From: Desulfoprunum sp.
GTDB lineage: Bacteria > Desulfobacterota > Desulfobulbia > Desulfobulbales > Desulfocapsaceae
DNA length: 8,427 nt
Direction: 5' to 3'
Assembly (NCBI GenBank): GCA_030696435.1
Contig: JAUYSF010000486.1
Location: forward strand, 1-8,427
The notes beneath the pieces were generated by a model. It did not search any database. It was not told where the DNA came from and worked only from the letters and a program-made list of their open reading frames with translations. A program made the translations under genes and the position numbers. Positions 1 through 6,769 of the stretch are shown here, piece by piece (the first letter of the stretch is position 1; every line of letters starts with the position of its first letter).

Positions 1-3000
1 TGGGGGAAGTGCAGGGTGAGGACGACGGGGCAGGGGCCGTGATACTGGAACAGGGTCTTTCGCAGGGTTTCAAGTTTCTGTCTGCTGATCTTGTCGGAAT
101 CGAGCCGCACCCGCGCCGATGCCGTGTACTTCTCACGGGCCACCGGCAGCAGATCGATGGCGTCGGCAATGATCTTCACGCCCCGCTCGTCTTTCTGGAT
201 CACTCCCTGGATAATGACTGGATCACTTGTTTCGAGGATCTCGGCGCAACGGCCGTAGGTCTCGGGGAAAACCACCACTTCCACCGCCTCAAAGACATCT
301 TCGAGGGTCAGAAAGGCCATCGGGTCGCCCTTCTTGCTCTTGTGGCGCTTGAAGCTGCGGATCAGTCCGCCGATGCGCACATGCTGATCATCACCGAGAT
401 TGACCAGGTTGTGGATATCGCTGTCGATAACCGTGCGGACCTCGGCCAGGACATCGTCGAGAGGATGGCCGGTGATATAAAAACCGACGGTCTCCTTCTC
501 AAAGGTCAGGCGTTTCTGCTCATTCCACTCAGGGATATCGGGCATCTGGATATCCGTGGCCTCCGTGGCTTTTGCGCCGATGATCGGGCCGCCAAAGAGC
601 GAGAGCTGGCCGCTCTGCAGGTCGCGCTGCACCGCCTTGGCCTGTTCCATGGCCTTGTCGAGGACGGTCATGAGCTGTGAGCGTTTGTTGCCCAGCGAGT
701 CAAAGGAGCCCGACTTGATCAGACTCTCGATGACCCGGGAATTGACCCGGCGGCTGTCCACCCGGTTGCAGAAATTAGCCAGCGAGGTGTAGCGGCCATT
801 CTTGTCACGCTCTTCGATGATCGAGTCCAAGGCTGCTTCGCCGACATTTTTGACTGCCGCAAGACCAAAGCGGATCCGGTCATTGATGACGGAGAAGCCG
901 GTGACGCTCTCGTTGATATCGGGTGGCAGGACCTCGATATCGTGTTCCTTGCAGTCGTTGATGTAGAGCACCACCTTGTCGGTGTTGGTCATATCGCAGG
1001 ACAGCAGGGCGGTCATGAACTGGGCCGGATAGTGGGCTTTGAGATAGGCGGTTTGGTAGAGGATCAGGGCGTAGGCCGCCGAGTGCGACTTGTTGAAACC
1101 GTAACCGGCGAACTTGGCCATCAGGTCGAAGACATACTCGGCCCTTTCTTCGGGGATGTGGTTGAGCTTGGCCCCGGCCATGAACTTGATCTTCTCATCG
1201 GCCATGACCTCGGGGATCTTCTTGCCCATGGCCCGGCGCAGAGAGTCGGCATCGCCCAGCGAATAGCTCGCCAGGATGTTGGCGATCTGCATGACCTGTT
1301 CCTGGTAGACGATAACGCCGTAGGTCTCCTCAAGAACACCTTTTAGCTGGGGCAGGGGATAATTGGCGGCGGCCCGGCCGTGCTTGGTCTCGACGAAATC
1401 GTTGACCATGCCGGATTCCAGCGGTCCGGGCCGGTAGAGGGCCACCAGGGCGATGAGGTCGGTGAACTGGGTTGGGGCCATCTTCACCAGAAGCTCGCGC
1501 ATACCGGAGCTTTCCAGTTGGAAGATGCCCAGGGTATCGCCGGCGCAGAGCAGGTCGAAGGTCTTGGTATCGTCCATCGGCAGGGTCTCGATATCGAGAT
1601 CCGTGCCGATATCGGCCTTGATATGTTTGAGGGCCTTGTCAATCACGGTCAGGGTCTTGAGGCCGAGAAAATCGAATTTGATGAGGCCGGTCATCTCGGT
1701 ATGCTTCATGTCGTACTGGGTTAGGGTTTCATCGTTTGAGCCCCGACAGACCGGCAGATATTGGACCATCGGGCCGGGCGAGACCACGACGCCTGCGGCA
1801 TGGGTCGAGGTATGGCGGGCAAGGCCTTCCAGGGTCTTTGAGACCGAAAGAAGCTCCTCTATCCGCGGATCCTTGGTGGCGGCCTCTTTGAGCTTGGGCT
1901 CTTCGGCCATGGCCTTTTTGATGGTCATCTTCAACTGCTCGGGGATCAGTTTGGCGATCCGGTCCACCTCGCCGAAGGGGATATCCAGCGCCCGGCCGAC
2001 ATCGCGGATGACGCCCCGAGCCTTCATGGTCCCGTAGGTGACGATCTGGGCGACATGGGAGGCACCGCCGTATTTGTCACGCACATAGTCTATGACCTCG
2101 CCGCGCCGGTCTTGGCAGAAGTCGATATCGAAGTCGGGCATCGACTTGCGCTCGATGTTCAAAAAGCGTTCGAAGAGCAGGCCGTAGGGGATCGGATCGA
2201 TATTGGTGATGCGCATGCAGTAGGCCGCCAGACTACCGGCCCCCGAGCCGCGGCCGGGGCCGACCGGGATATCGTGGTCTTTCGCCCAGTTGATGAAATC
2301 GGCGACAATCAGGAAGTAACCGGGAAAGCCCATGGTATTGATGACGTTGATCTCAAATTCCAGGCGCTCGCTGTACTTTTTTTCGATCTCGGGAGTGAAG
2401 GTGCCGATCTTGCGCATGGTGGCAAAACGATCTTTGAGTCCCTCCCGGCAGAGTCGGGCAAAGAGTGAATTGAGGGTCTCACCTTCGGGCACCGGGAAAT
2501 TGGGGAAGTGATATTCGCCAAAGGCAATCTCCAGGTTGCAGCGCTCGGCCACCTCCAGGGTGTTGGTGATGGCCTCGGGGCAGTAGGCGAAGCTCTTTTT
2601 CATGACCTCCGGCGACTTGAAGTACAGCTCGTCGGTAGAGAAACGGAAACGCTTGGGATCGGTGATCGTCTTGCCGGTCTGGATGCAGAGCAGCACCTCG
2701 TGGGCGTGGGCCTCCTCCTGGTTGAGGTAGTGGCAGTCGTTGGTCGCCACCAGTTTTACGCCCATTTCACGGCCAATCTGGATAAGCCCGTCATTGACCG
2801 GCTGCTGCTCGGAGAGACCGTTTTCCTGCAGTTCAAAGTAGAGCCGATCACCAAATATCGCCAGCATTTCCTCGGTCTTCCTCCTGGCCCCGGCCATATC
2901 CTTCTGGCCGATCAGCCAGGGAACCCAACCGTGCAGGCAGGCGGTCATGGCGATCAGGCCGGCGTTGTATTCTTTGAGGACCTCCATGTCGATCCGCGGT

Positions 3001-3353
3001 TTATAATAAAAACCCTCGAACTGGGCGATGCTGGCCAGCTTCATCAGGTTCTGATAGCCCTCAATGTTCATGGCCAGCAGGATGAGATGGAAGGCGGTCT
3101 GGCCGTCGACGGCTTTTTTCTCCCGCCGGTCGCCGGGGGCGACATAGAACTCGCAGCCGACAATGGGCTTGATCCCGGCCTTTTTGGCCTTGGTGTAAAA
3201 TTCCAGAGCCCCGTGCATGGCACCGTGATCGGTGATGGCGACGCTGTCCATGCCGTATTCCTTGCACTTGGCCAGGAGATCCGAGACCCGGATAGCCCCA
3301 TCCAGCAGACTGTGCTGGGTGTGGACGTGAAGATGTGTGAATCCTGCGCTCAT
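1..3353 (-). CDS. dnaE: DNA polymerase III alpha subunit DnaE (3' end cut by window edge)
   Basis: This is the catalytic subunit of the replicative DNA polymerase holoenzyme, acting at the fork with the beta clamp. The frame is open from ATG 3351-3353 to the left edge, 1117 codons; E. coli DnaE has 1160, so only the extreme C-terminus is missing. The N-terminal PHP domain opens with THLHVHTQHSLLDG and keeps a full set of metal ligands (H9, H11, D18, H43, E68, H89, C139, D206, H208). The palm carries PDFDID (D409 and D411, matching E. coli D401/D403) and KFDFLGL (D561, matching D555). A helix-hairpin-helix region lies around 830-910. A QLSLF clamp-binding motif is at 916-920, where E. coli has QADMF at 920-924. 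An OB-fold region follows at about 990-1075. No internal stop or frameshift was seen. The start lies 2 nt after the lipoprotein stop, with AGGA about 14 nt before the ATG, so translational coupling is likely. The identification is secure. Confidence 0.98.
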   Translation of the reverse strand, partial: MSAGFTHLHVHTQHSLLDGAIRVSDLLAKCKEYGMDSVAITDHGAMHGALEFYTKAKKAGIKPIVGCEFYVAPGDRREKKAVDGQTAFHLILLAMNIEGYQNLMKLASIAQFEGFYYKPRIDMEVLKEYNAGLIAMTACLHGWVPWLIGQKDMAGARRKTEEMLAIFGDRLYFELQENGLSEQQPVNDGLIQIGREMGVKLVATNDCHYLNQEEAHAHEVLLCIQTGKTITDPKRFRFSTDELYFKSPEVMKKSFAYCPEAITNTLEVAERCNLEIAFGEYHFPNFPVPEGETLNSLFARLCREGLKDRFATMRKIGTFTPEIEKKYSERLEFEINVINTMGFPGYFLIVADFINWAKDHDIPVGPGRGSGAGSLAAYCMRITNIDPIPYGLLFERFLNIERKSMPDFDIDFCQDRRGEVIDYVRDKYGGASHVAQIVTYGTMKARGVIRDVGRALDIPFGEVDRIAKLIPEQLKMTIKKAMAEEPKLKEAATKDPRIEELLSVSKTLEGLARHTSTHAAGVVVSPGPMVQYLPVCRGSNDETLTQYDMKHTEMTGLIKFDFLGLKTLTVIDKALKHIKADIGTDLDIETLPMDDTKTFDLLCAGDTLGIFQLESSGMRELLVKMAPTQFTDLIALVALYRPGPLESGMVNDFVETKHGRAAANYPLPQLKGVLEETYGVIVYQEQVMQIANILASYSLGDADSLRRAMGKKIPEVMADEKIKFMAGAKLNHIPEERAEYVFDLMAKFAGYGFNKSHSAAYALILYQTAYLKAHYPAQFMTALLSCDMTNTDKVVLYINDCKEHDIEVLPPDINESVTGFSVINDRIRFGLAAVKNVGEAALDSIIEERDKNGRYTSLANFCNRVDSRRVNSRVIESLIKSGSFDSLGNKRSQLMTVLDKAMEQAKAVQRDLQSGQLSLFGGPIIGAKATEATDIQMPDIPEWNEQKRLTFEKETVGFYITGHPLDDVLAEVRTVIDSDIHNLVNLGDDQHVRIGGLIRSFKRHKSKKGDPMAFLTLEDVFEAVEVVVFPETYGRCAEILETSDPVIIQGVIQKDERGVKIIADAIDLLPVAREKYTASARVRLDSDKISRQKLETLRKTLFQYHGPCPVVLTLHFP

Positions 3354-3355
3354 AG

Positions 3356-4282
3356 TTATTTCGTAAGTCCTGTAACGCCTTCAAGATGGGCATTTTGGAG
3401 TTGAATACCCTCGGTCATTGCCCCGGTGAAATTGGCCTTGATGAGGTTGGCCCCGGTGAGGTCGGCATTGCTCATATTGCAGCCCGCTAGATTTGCCCCC
3501 GGCATATTGCTGTTGATCATGATTGCCCCGGCCAGGTTGGCCCCGGCAAGATTGGCCCGACGCAGATTGGCGTGGCTGAGATCAGCCCCGGCCAGATTCG
3601 CCCCGGCCAGATTGGCGGTGATGAGATCGGCACCTTTGAGGTCGGCCCCGGCGAGATTGCAGTTCGGACAGTTCTTGGCCATTTCGACCAGGGTATGACG
3701 TGCCTCCTCAGGCGATACGGCAGGAGAGGCGATCTGCTGGGGCATCGTGGCGGCACTTGGGCTGCTTGTTGGTGCAGCAGCGGTATCACCGGTCTCTGCA
3801 GCGGGTTTGCCGCCGGCCAGTGTCTCGCGGAGATAGGTTTTGCCGGCCTTATTATCGGCTACGGCCAGTTTGTCGGGATCGCCGCTTATCCTGGTTGCCG
3901 AGTAGGCGCGGGCACCGTTGGTGGTGAAGAATATATAGGTGTCTTTTGTGCTTTCAACCAGCCCGTAGCATTTCTGATCCCCGTAGTACAGAGATTTGAA
4001 TTTGAGGCAGAGCTGCTTGTCGTTGTTGATATCCCAGGCCCCGGTATCTTTGGAGTTTAGCCGAGTTTTGGCAGACATCCGACCGTTTGCCTGAAAATGA
4101 ACTCTGGCGTTGAAATCGATAGACTCCAGGTGCAGGGTATTGCCCGAGACAAGCTGGAATATCTGCTTGGCAGAGAGGGGGGCCTTGCCTTCCTTGAGCA
4201 GCCGATTCTGGTTGCCGGGGGCGCAGGCTGCCAGCAGCAGGAGCGCAGACAGGATGCAGATTGTTGTTTTTCGTGTAAGCAC
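3356..4282 (-). CDS. Pentapeptide-repeat lipoprotein with N-terminal globular domain
   Basis: A predicted 308-residue lipoprotein of unknown function. I chose the GTG at 4280-4282 because a perfect AGGAGG lies 5 nt upstream and it starts directly on a signal peptide: MLTRK, a hydrophobic stretch, then the lipobox LAAC with the lipidated cysteine at C20. A longer in-frame start at 4429 would bury the signal and overlap the preceding remnant. The +2 residue is Ala, not Asp, which in the E. coli rule favours the outer membrane. Residues about 34-140 form a compact domain with a GNT motif, a DTGAWDI stretch and cysteines near LCLKF and KCYG; this recalls DUF995-like stress or heme-pocket domains but I cannot confirm it. 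A Pro/Ala/Ser/Thr-rich linker follows at about 155-200. Then a CPNC motif leads into about 19 pentapeptides (A-[DN]-L-x-x) at 208-302, which should fold as a right-handed quadrilateral beta-helix. It is probably co-transcribed with dnaE. Signal, repeats and start are well supported; function is unknown. Confidence 0.88.
   Translation of the reverse strand: MLTRKTTICILSALLLLAACAPGNQNRLLKEGKAPLSAKQIFQLVSGNTLHLESIDFNARVHFQANGRMSAKTRLNSKDTGAWDINNDKQLCLKFKSLYYGDQKCYGLVESTKDTYIFFTTNGARAYSATRISGDPDKLAVADNKAGKTYLRETLAGGKPAAETGDTAAAPTSSPSAATMPQQIASPAVSPEEARHTLVEMAKNCPNCNLAGADLKGADLITANLAGANLAGADLSHANLRRANLAGANLAGAIMINSNMPGANLAGCNMSNADLTGANLIKANFTGAMTEGIQLQNAHLEGVTGLTK
3377..3661 (-). repeat. 15-bp-period tandem repeat encoding the pentapeptide beta-helix
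   Basis: About 19 degenerate 15-bp units lie inside the lipoprotein gene. On the plus strand they appear as repeated blocks of the form gccccggccaggttg. They encode A-[DN]-L-x-x pentapeptides. The central Leu varies to Met or Phe in several units (AIMIN, SNMPG, CNMSN, ANFTG). The last three units (AMTEG, IQLQN, AHLEG) are divergent and probably cap the helix. Near-identical neighbouring units could permit slippage or recombination that changes copy number. Confidence 0.85.
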
Positions 4283-4287
4283 GGTAT

Positions 4288-4293
4288 CCTCCT
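4288..4293 (-). promoter_or_regulatory. Shine-Dalgarno AGGAGG deciding the GTG start of the lipoprotein
   Basis: On the minus strand AGGAGG is followed by ATACC and then GTG (4280-4282). The spacing is 5 nt and the match is full consensus. It fixes the start of the pentapeptide lipoprotein at the GTG rather than at the longer in-frame ATG near 4429. Confidence 0.85.
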
Positions 4294-4316
4294 GTAATCT
4301 AAAAGTAAAAGATGTT

Positions 4317-4754
4317 TTATGAGGCGAGTTGCCGTTTTTCATGAACCTTTGCAAAATGGAAAAAATGCATGAGATATTTGAGGATCGCATCGAAAATGTA
4401 AGAAACCAGATACACAAGGGCAATGACAAAGAAAAAAAAGAAAAGATTCATGAGAGCCGAATGGATCAAGTGCTTACTGAAAATCAACATTTGTTTGAGG
4501 ATGATGTGATGTACCAAAAAGGCCGGGTACGAATATCGGCTCAAGAAAGCGATGATTTTTTTGAGAGACTCCCCGGAAATACCCTTCGATATGTTGGAGA
4601 GGAGAATGAAGGTCAGTATACCATAGAGATTCATCTTTATGGGATCTAGAAATGCTTTATCGAAATATGTCAGGAAAATGAAAAGAATCAAGGTTGTAGC
4701 TATGATTTTACAATCAAAACGTATCCCTTGCGTGGAATAATACATGTAATACAT
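4317..4754 (-). pseudogene. 5'-truncated remnant of an acyltransferase-3 (OafA/YrhL-like) membrane protein
   Basis: The 145 readable codons match the C-terminal third of integral-membrane acyltransferase-3 proteins, which O-acylate surface polysaccharides and are normally 330 residues or more. The clearest evidence is a stretch ending RYSYPAFLVHHIILKQ, the family's final conserved S-x-x-x-[FY]-L-x-H-H helix. Several hydrophobic helices also fit (about residues 15-31, 41-55, 75-93 and 100-125). The first ATG has no Shine-Dalgarno. Similarity seems to run upstream of it (KYLLFGMYYMYY) to about 4790, so the 5' two thirds are missing. The reading frame continues back to the stop of the upstream ATPase gene, which is in the same frame. 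The segment is markedly AT-rich compared with both neighbours, suggesting acquisition by transfer followed by deletion. A short expressed protein cannot be excluded, but an active enzyme is unlikely because the N-terminal catalytic His region is absent. Confidence 0.72.
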
Positions 4755-4829
4755 ACCAAAAAGAAGGTATTTGAGGTGGGGTGTGAAAAAGAGGTATCCT
4801 CGACAAGTCGCCGATGGCCCGGAAATCTG

Positions 4830-5732
4830 TTATCTCTGTCTTTTTTTGTTAAAGAGGTCGATGACTTTTTCCAGCTTTGCGCTGATGGCTACCAGGGCTT
4901 GTGAGGCCGGGGCCTTGGGGGAATATTCGCAGACCGGCAGATAGGCCCGCATGGCCTCTTTGACCGTATTGTCCAGTGGGATGTCACCGAGATCGGGGAT
5001 ATAGATGCTGAGATACTTGGAGACGAGCTTTCGCAGTTTTAGCTGATTTATCTTGGCATTTACGCCCGCCATATTGGTGATGAGCAGAGGATTGAAGGAG
5101 GTCAAGGCCTGCTGTGCATGTTCTTTTGCACCTGGCTGGATATCCTCGGCCAGCGCGAAGACCTCGGCGAGGGTCTCGAACCTGTGTTCTTTCAAGGCTT
5201 TGCCGACCTCTCCCGTAGAGAGAAAACTGCTCAAGGCCTTACGGATGGTCGCCAGTTGCAGGAAATTGTAGAAATCCATGATGGCCGTCGGCTCGGGATT
5301 AGTCACACAGATCTGGATATCTGAGAACATGAAGAAGTCGAGGGCATGGAAGCTGGTTCCGGCCCCGACGTCGATGAGCAGAATATCGGTATCGATTGAG
5401 GAGAGACCACGCAGGAGGCGTTGTTTTTCCTGAAAGGTCATATTGGCGGTCTGCAGGGTGTTGCCGCTGCCGGCAATGATCTGCAGGCCACCAAAGGAAT
5501 CAAGGGTATGGGTGATTTCAGCGAGTGATTCCACCTTTCTTGTCAGAAAGTCGGTGAGTGTTGTTTCAGGCTCAAAAAAGCCATACAGGATATGGATATC
5601 GGCTCCGCCAAGATCGAGATCGGCAACACAGACACGCCTGCCGGCTTTTGCCAGCAGCAGTCCGAGATTGGCGATGACCATGCTTTTCCCTGTGCCGCCC
5701 TTCCCTGAGCCTATCGATATTGTTATTGCCAT
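4830..5732 (-). CDS. MinD/ParA-family P-loop ATPase, FlhG/FleN-like
   Basis: A 300-residue SIMIBI-class ATPase. The deviant Walker A is GSGKGGTGKS, with signature lysine K11 and P-loop lysine K16. A DLDLGGAD motif follows (D38, D40). Walker B is LLIDVGAGTS (D121), and then comes TNPEPTAIMDFYNF. The IDxGAG plus PEPTAI-D pair is typical of FlhG/FleN/YlxH-type MinD proteins, which set flagellar number or polar placement, rather than of plasmid ParA. The protein ends in a basic tail (NKKRQR) and I see no clear MinD-type amphipathic membrane helix. No flagellar gene or parB is in the window, so the flagellar role is only a family suggestion; related proteins place other cargo such as pili or chemotaxis arrays. 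It starts 14 nt after the zinc-ribbon gene stop and is probably co-transcribed with it. The family call is strong; the specific role is open. Confidence 0.9.
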   Translation of the reverse strand: MAITISIGSGKGGTGKSMVIANLGLLLAKAGRRVCVADLDLGGADIHILYGFFEPETTLTDFLTRKVESLAEITHTLDSFGGLQIIAGSGNTLQTANMTFQEKQRLLRGLSSIDTDILLIDVGAGTSFHALDFFMFSDIQICVTNPEPTAIMDFYNFLQLATIRKALSSFLSTGEVGKALKEHRFETLAEVFALAEDIQPGAKEHAQQALTSFNPLLITNMAGVNAKINQLKLRKLVSKYLSIYIPDLGDIPLDNTVKEAMRAYLPVCEYSPKAPASQALVAISAKLEKVIDLFNKKRQR

Positions 5733-5746
5733 GGTTTTTCGCCTAC

Positions 5747-6049
5747 CTATTTCTGACGCTTGCTGCGGATCTCATGGATGCGCCGTGCCCGTTTGATGAT
5801 CTCGTTCAGGCTGTGTGTTTCGTTGTCCGGGGCGCTCCAGAGAACCCAACCTTCCGGTGAACGCAGGACCAATGTATTGCCCTCATGACTGAGAACTGCA
5901 CCTGTCAGAAGATCCGAAGTTGCTGCTGTTTTCTGGACAGCAACGGCTTTCTCCCGAGGGATTGTTTTACGGAGGCAACTGTAACACACCTCTTCATCGT
6001 GGGTTTCAAAAAGATTCAGTGCTCCGCCGCATTCTTTACAGAATATCAT
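5747..6049 (-). CDS. Small zinc-ribbon protein of unknown function
   Basis: A 100-residue protein beginning MIFCKECGG. Four cysteines, C4, C7, C22 and C25, form a CxxC-x14-CxxC zinc-ribbon signature. The centre (about 50-72) looks like a small beta-rich segment including EGWVLWSAPD. The C-terminus (about 80-100) is a basic, probably helical tail (IIKRARRIHEIRSKRQK). There is no signal peptide, so it should be cytoplasmic. The ATG has AGGT about 6 nt upstream, a modest ribosome site. It lies just upstream of the FlhG-like ATPase, suggesting the two act together, for example as partner or adaptor. I do not recognise a named family. The ordered cysteines and tight spacing make it a believable gene. 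Confidence 0.8.
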   Translation of the reverse strand: MIFCKECGGALNLFETHDEEVCYSCLRKTIPREKAVAVQKTAATSDLLTGAVLSHEGNTLVLRSPEGWVLWSAPDNETHSLNEIIKRARRIHEIRSKRQK

Positions 6050-6769
6050 TTATCTACCTGTAAGGAGACGATGACGAGACAGCGCATCAGTTGTTGCGCG
6101 CTGCTGCTGTATCTCTCTGGTCTTCGGCGTATATGACTCATCTTGTCTCAAGGTATCACAGGAAAGGAAGAAAAAACATACCGACGCTTTTATTCATTCG
6201 GAATCGGGGGCAGTGCAGAGACCAGTAATCCTGTTGCGGGCAGGCCGCACACAGAAAATTCCCGTAGTCTCTCATCGGTTATAACATTTGGAAACATTAG
6301 AATAAAAAACGGGACACCGGCGCCGAAACTGTAAGGCAGATAAGGGGGAAATGCGAGATTTTGCAGGTTGGCCGGAGAGGGGGCACGGCCGACAGGGATT
6401 CTTGAGTTGATTGAGGCAGCTCAAAGGAGCGGTGACAGTTCGATGAAATACTGTCACCGTCGGGTTGTCCCATGCTTGTTGAAAAACTCATTTGTGTGCT
6501 GTGTCTGCATATTTCACCTTCTCGTTTTTAACGTCTGGTCTCGCTCTCGGTGGCAGGCCCGATTGATCTGCTGGTAGTCTAGGTCCTGGGACAGTATACG
6601 CAATTCTTATTTATCAAATGACATTACATCAAAAAACGGGGCGATTGAAAAGAGCTATACCCTATTAGATTGACGCGAAACATTTTTCCTTTTTCATCAT
6701 CAAAAAAATCTGTCAACATTATGACCTTTCTCGGCAATTCATCTGGAAATGAACGTATCTTTTCGGATT
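6050..6769. other. Intergenic region between the two gene blocks, no supported gene
   Basis: No open frame here has a convincing ribosome site, conserved motif or plausible composition; the short ones (63-69 codons) look like chance. The part near 6050-6150 is the leader of the zinc-ribbon gene and probably holds its promoter, but I could not place -35 and -10 boxes with confidence. A cluster of inverted repeats sits at 6402-6459. From about 6595 to 6769 the DNA becomes AT-rich and follows the kce stop, where I found no clean stem plus U-tract terminator. Confidence 0.6.
6402..6459. repeat. Cluster of inverted repeats, including a perfect 10-bp pair
   Basis: The perfect arms cggtgacagt (6430-6439) and actgtcaccg (6450-6459) flank a 10-nt spacer. 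Directly beside them is a 5-bp hairpin, ttgag-gcag-ctcaa (6411-6424), which competes with a second possible hairpin, gctc-aaag-gagc (6419-6430). Neither strand has a T run after the long stem, so it is not a standard intrinsic terminator. It could be an operator dyad, part of a structured RNA, or a palindromic intergenic element. The arms are directly seen; the function is unknown. Confidence 0.7.

Noticed and set aside
9..3404. Long plus-strand open frames opposite dnaE (for example 9-680, 942-1346, 2508-3404)
   Set aside because: They lie in the frame that mirrors dnaE codons and have no family motifs. They are a by-product of codon bias in a conserved gene on the other strand.
4110..4649. 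Plus-strand frames of 66-106 codons over the lipoprotein start and the acyltransferase remnant
   Set aside because: They have low-complexity composition and no ribosome site, and they oppose recognisable minus-strand proteins.
4786..4801. Short stem GAGG-ATA-CCTC followed by five T on the minus strand, after the FlhG-like gene
   Set aside because: The stem is only 4 bp, too weak to call an intrinsic terminator, and it falls inside the suspected acyltransferase junction.
6430..6460. The GTTCGA-containing dyad as part of a tRNA T-arm
   Set aside because: The loop is 10 nt rather than 7, and no acceptor, D or anticodon stem fits around it.
6143..6577. Small frames in the intergenic gap (6143-6334 and 6368-6577 plus; 6272-6457 and 6297-6491 minus)
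   Set aside because: There is no Shine-Dalgarno, no recognisable motif and no operon partner. They overlap one another on both strands, as chance frames do.
6640..6730. Possible sigma-70 promoters (TTGACA on the minus strand, TTGAAA on the plus strand)
   Set aside because: Neither has a good -10 box at 16-18 nt, and neither has a gene directly downstream in the right direction.
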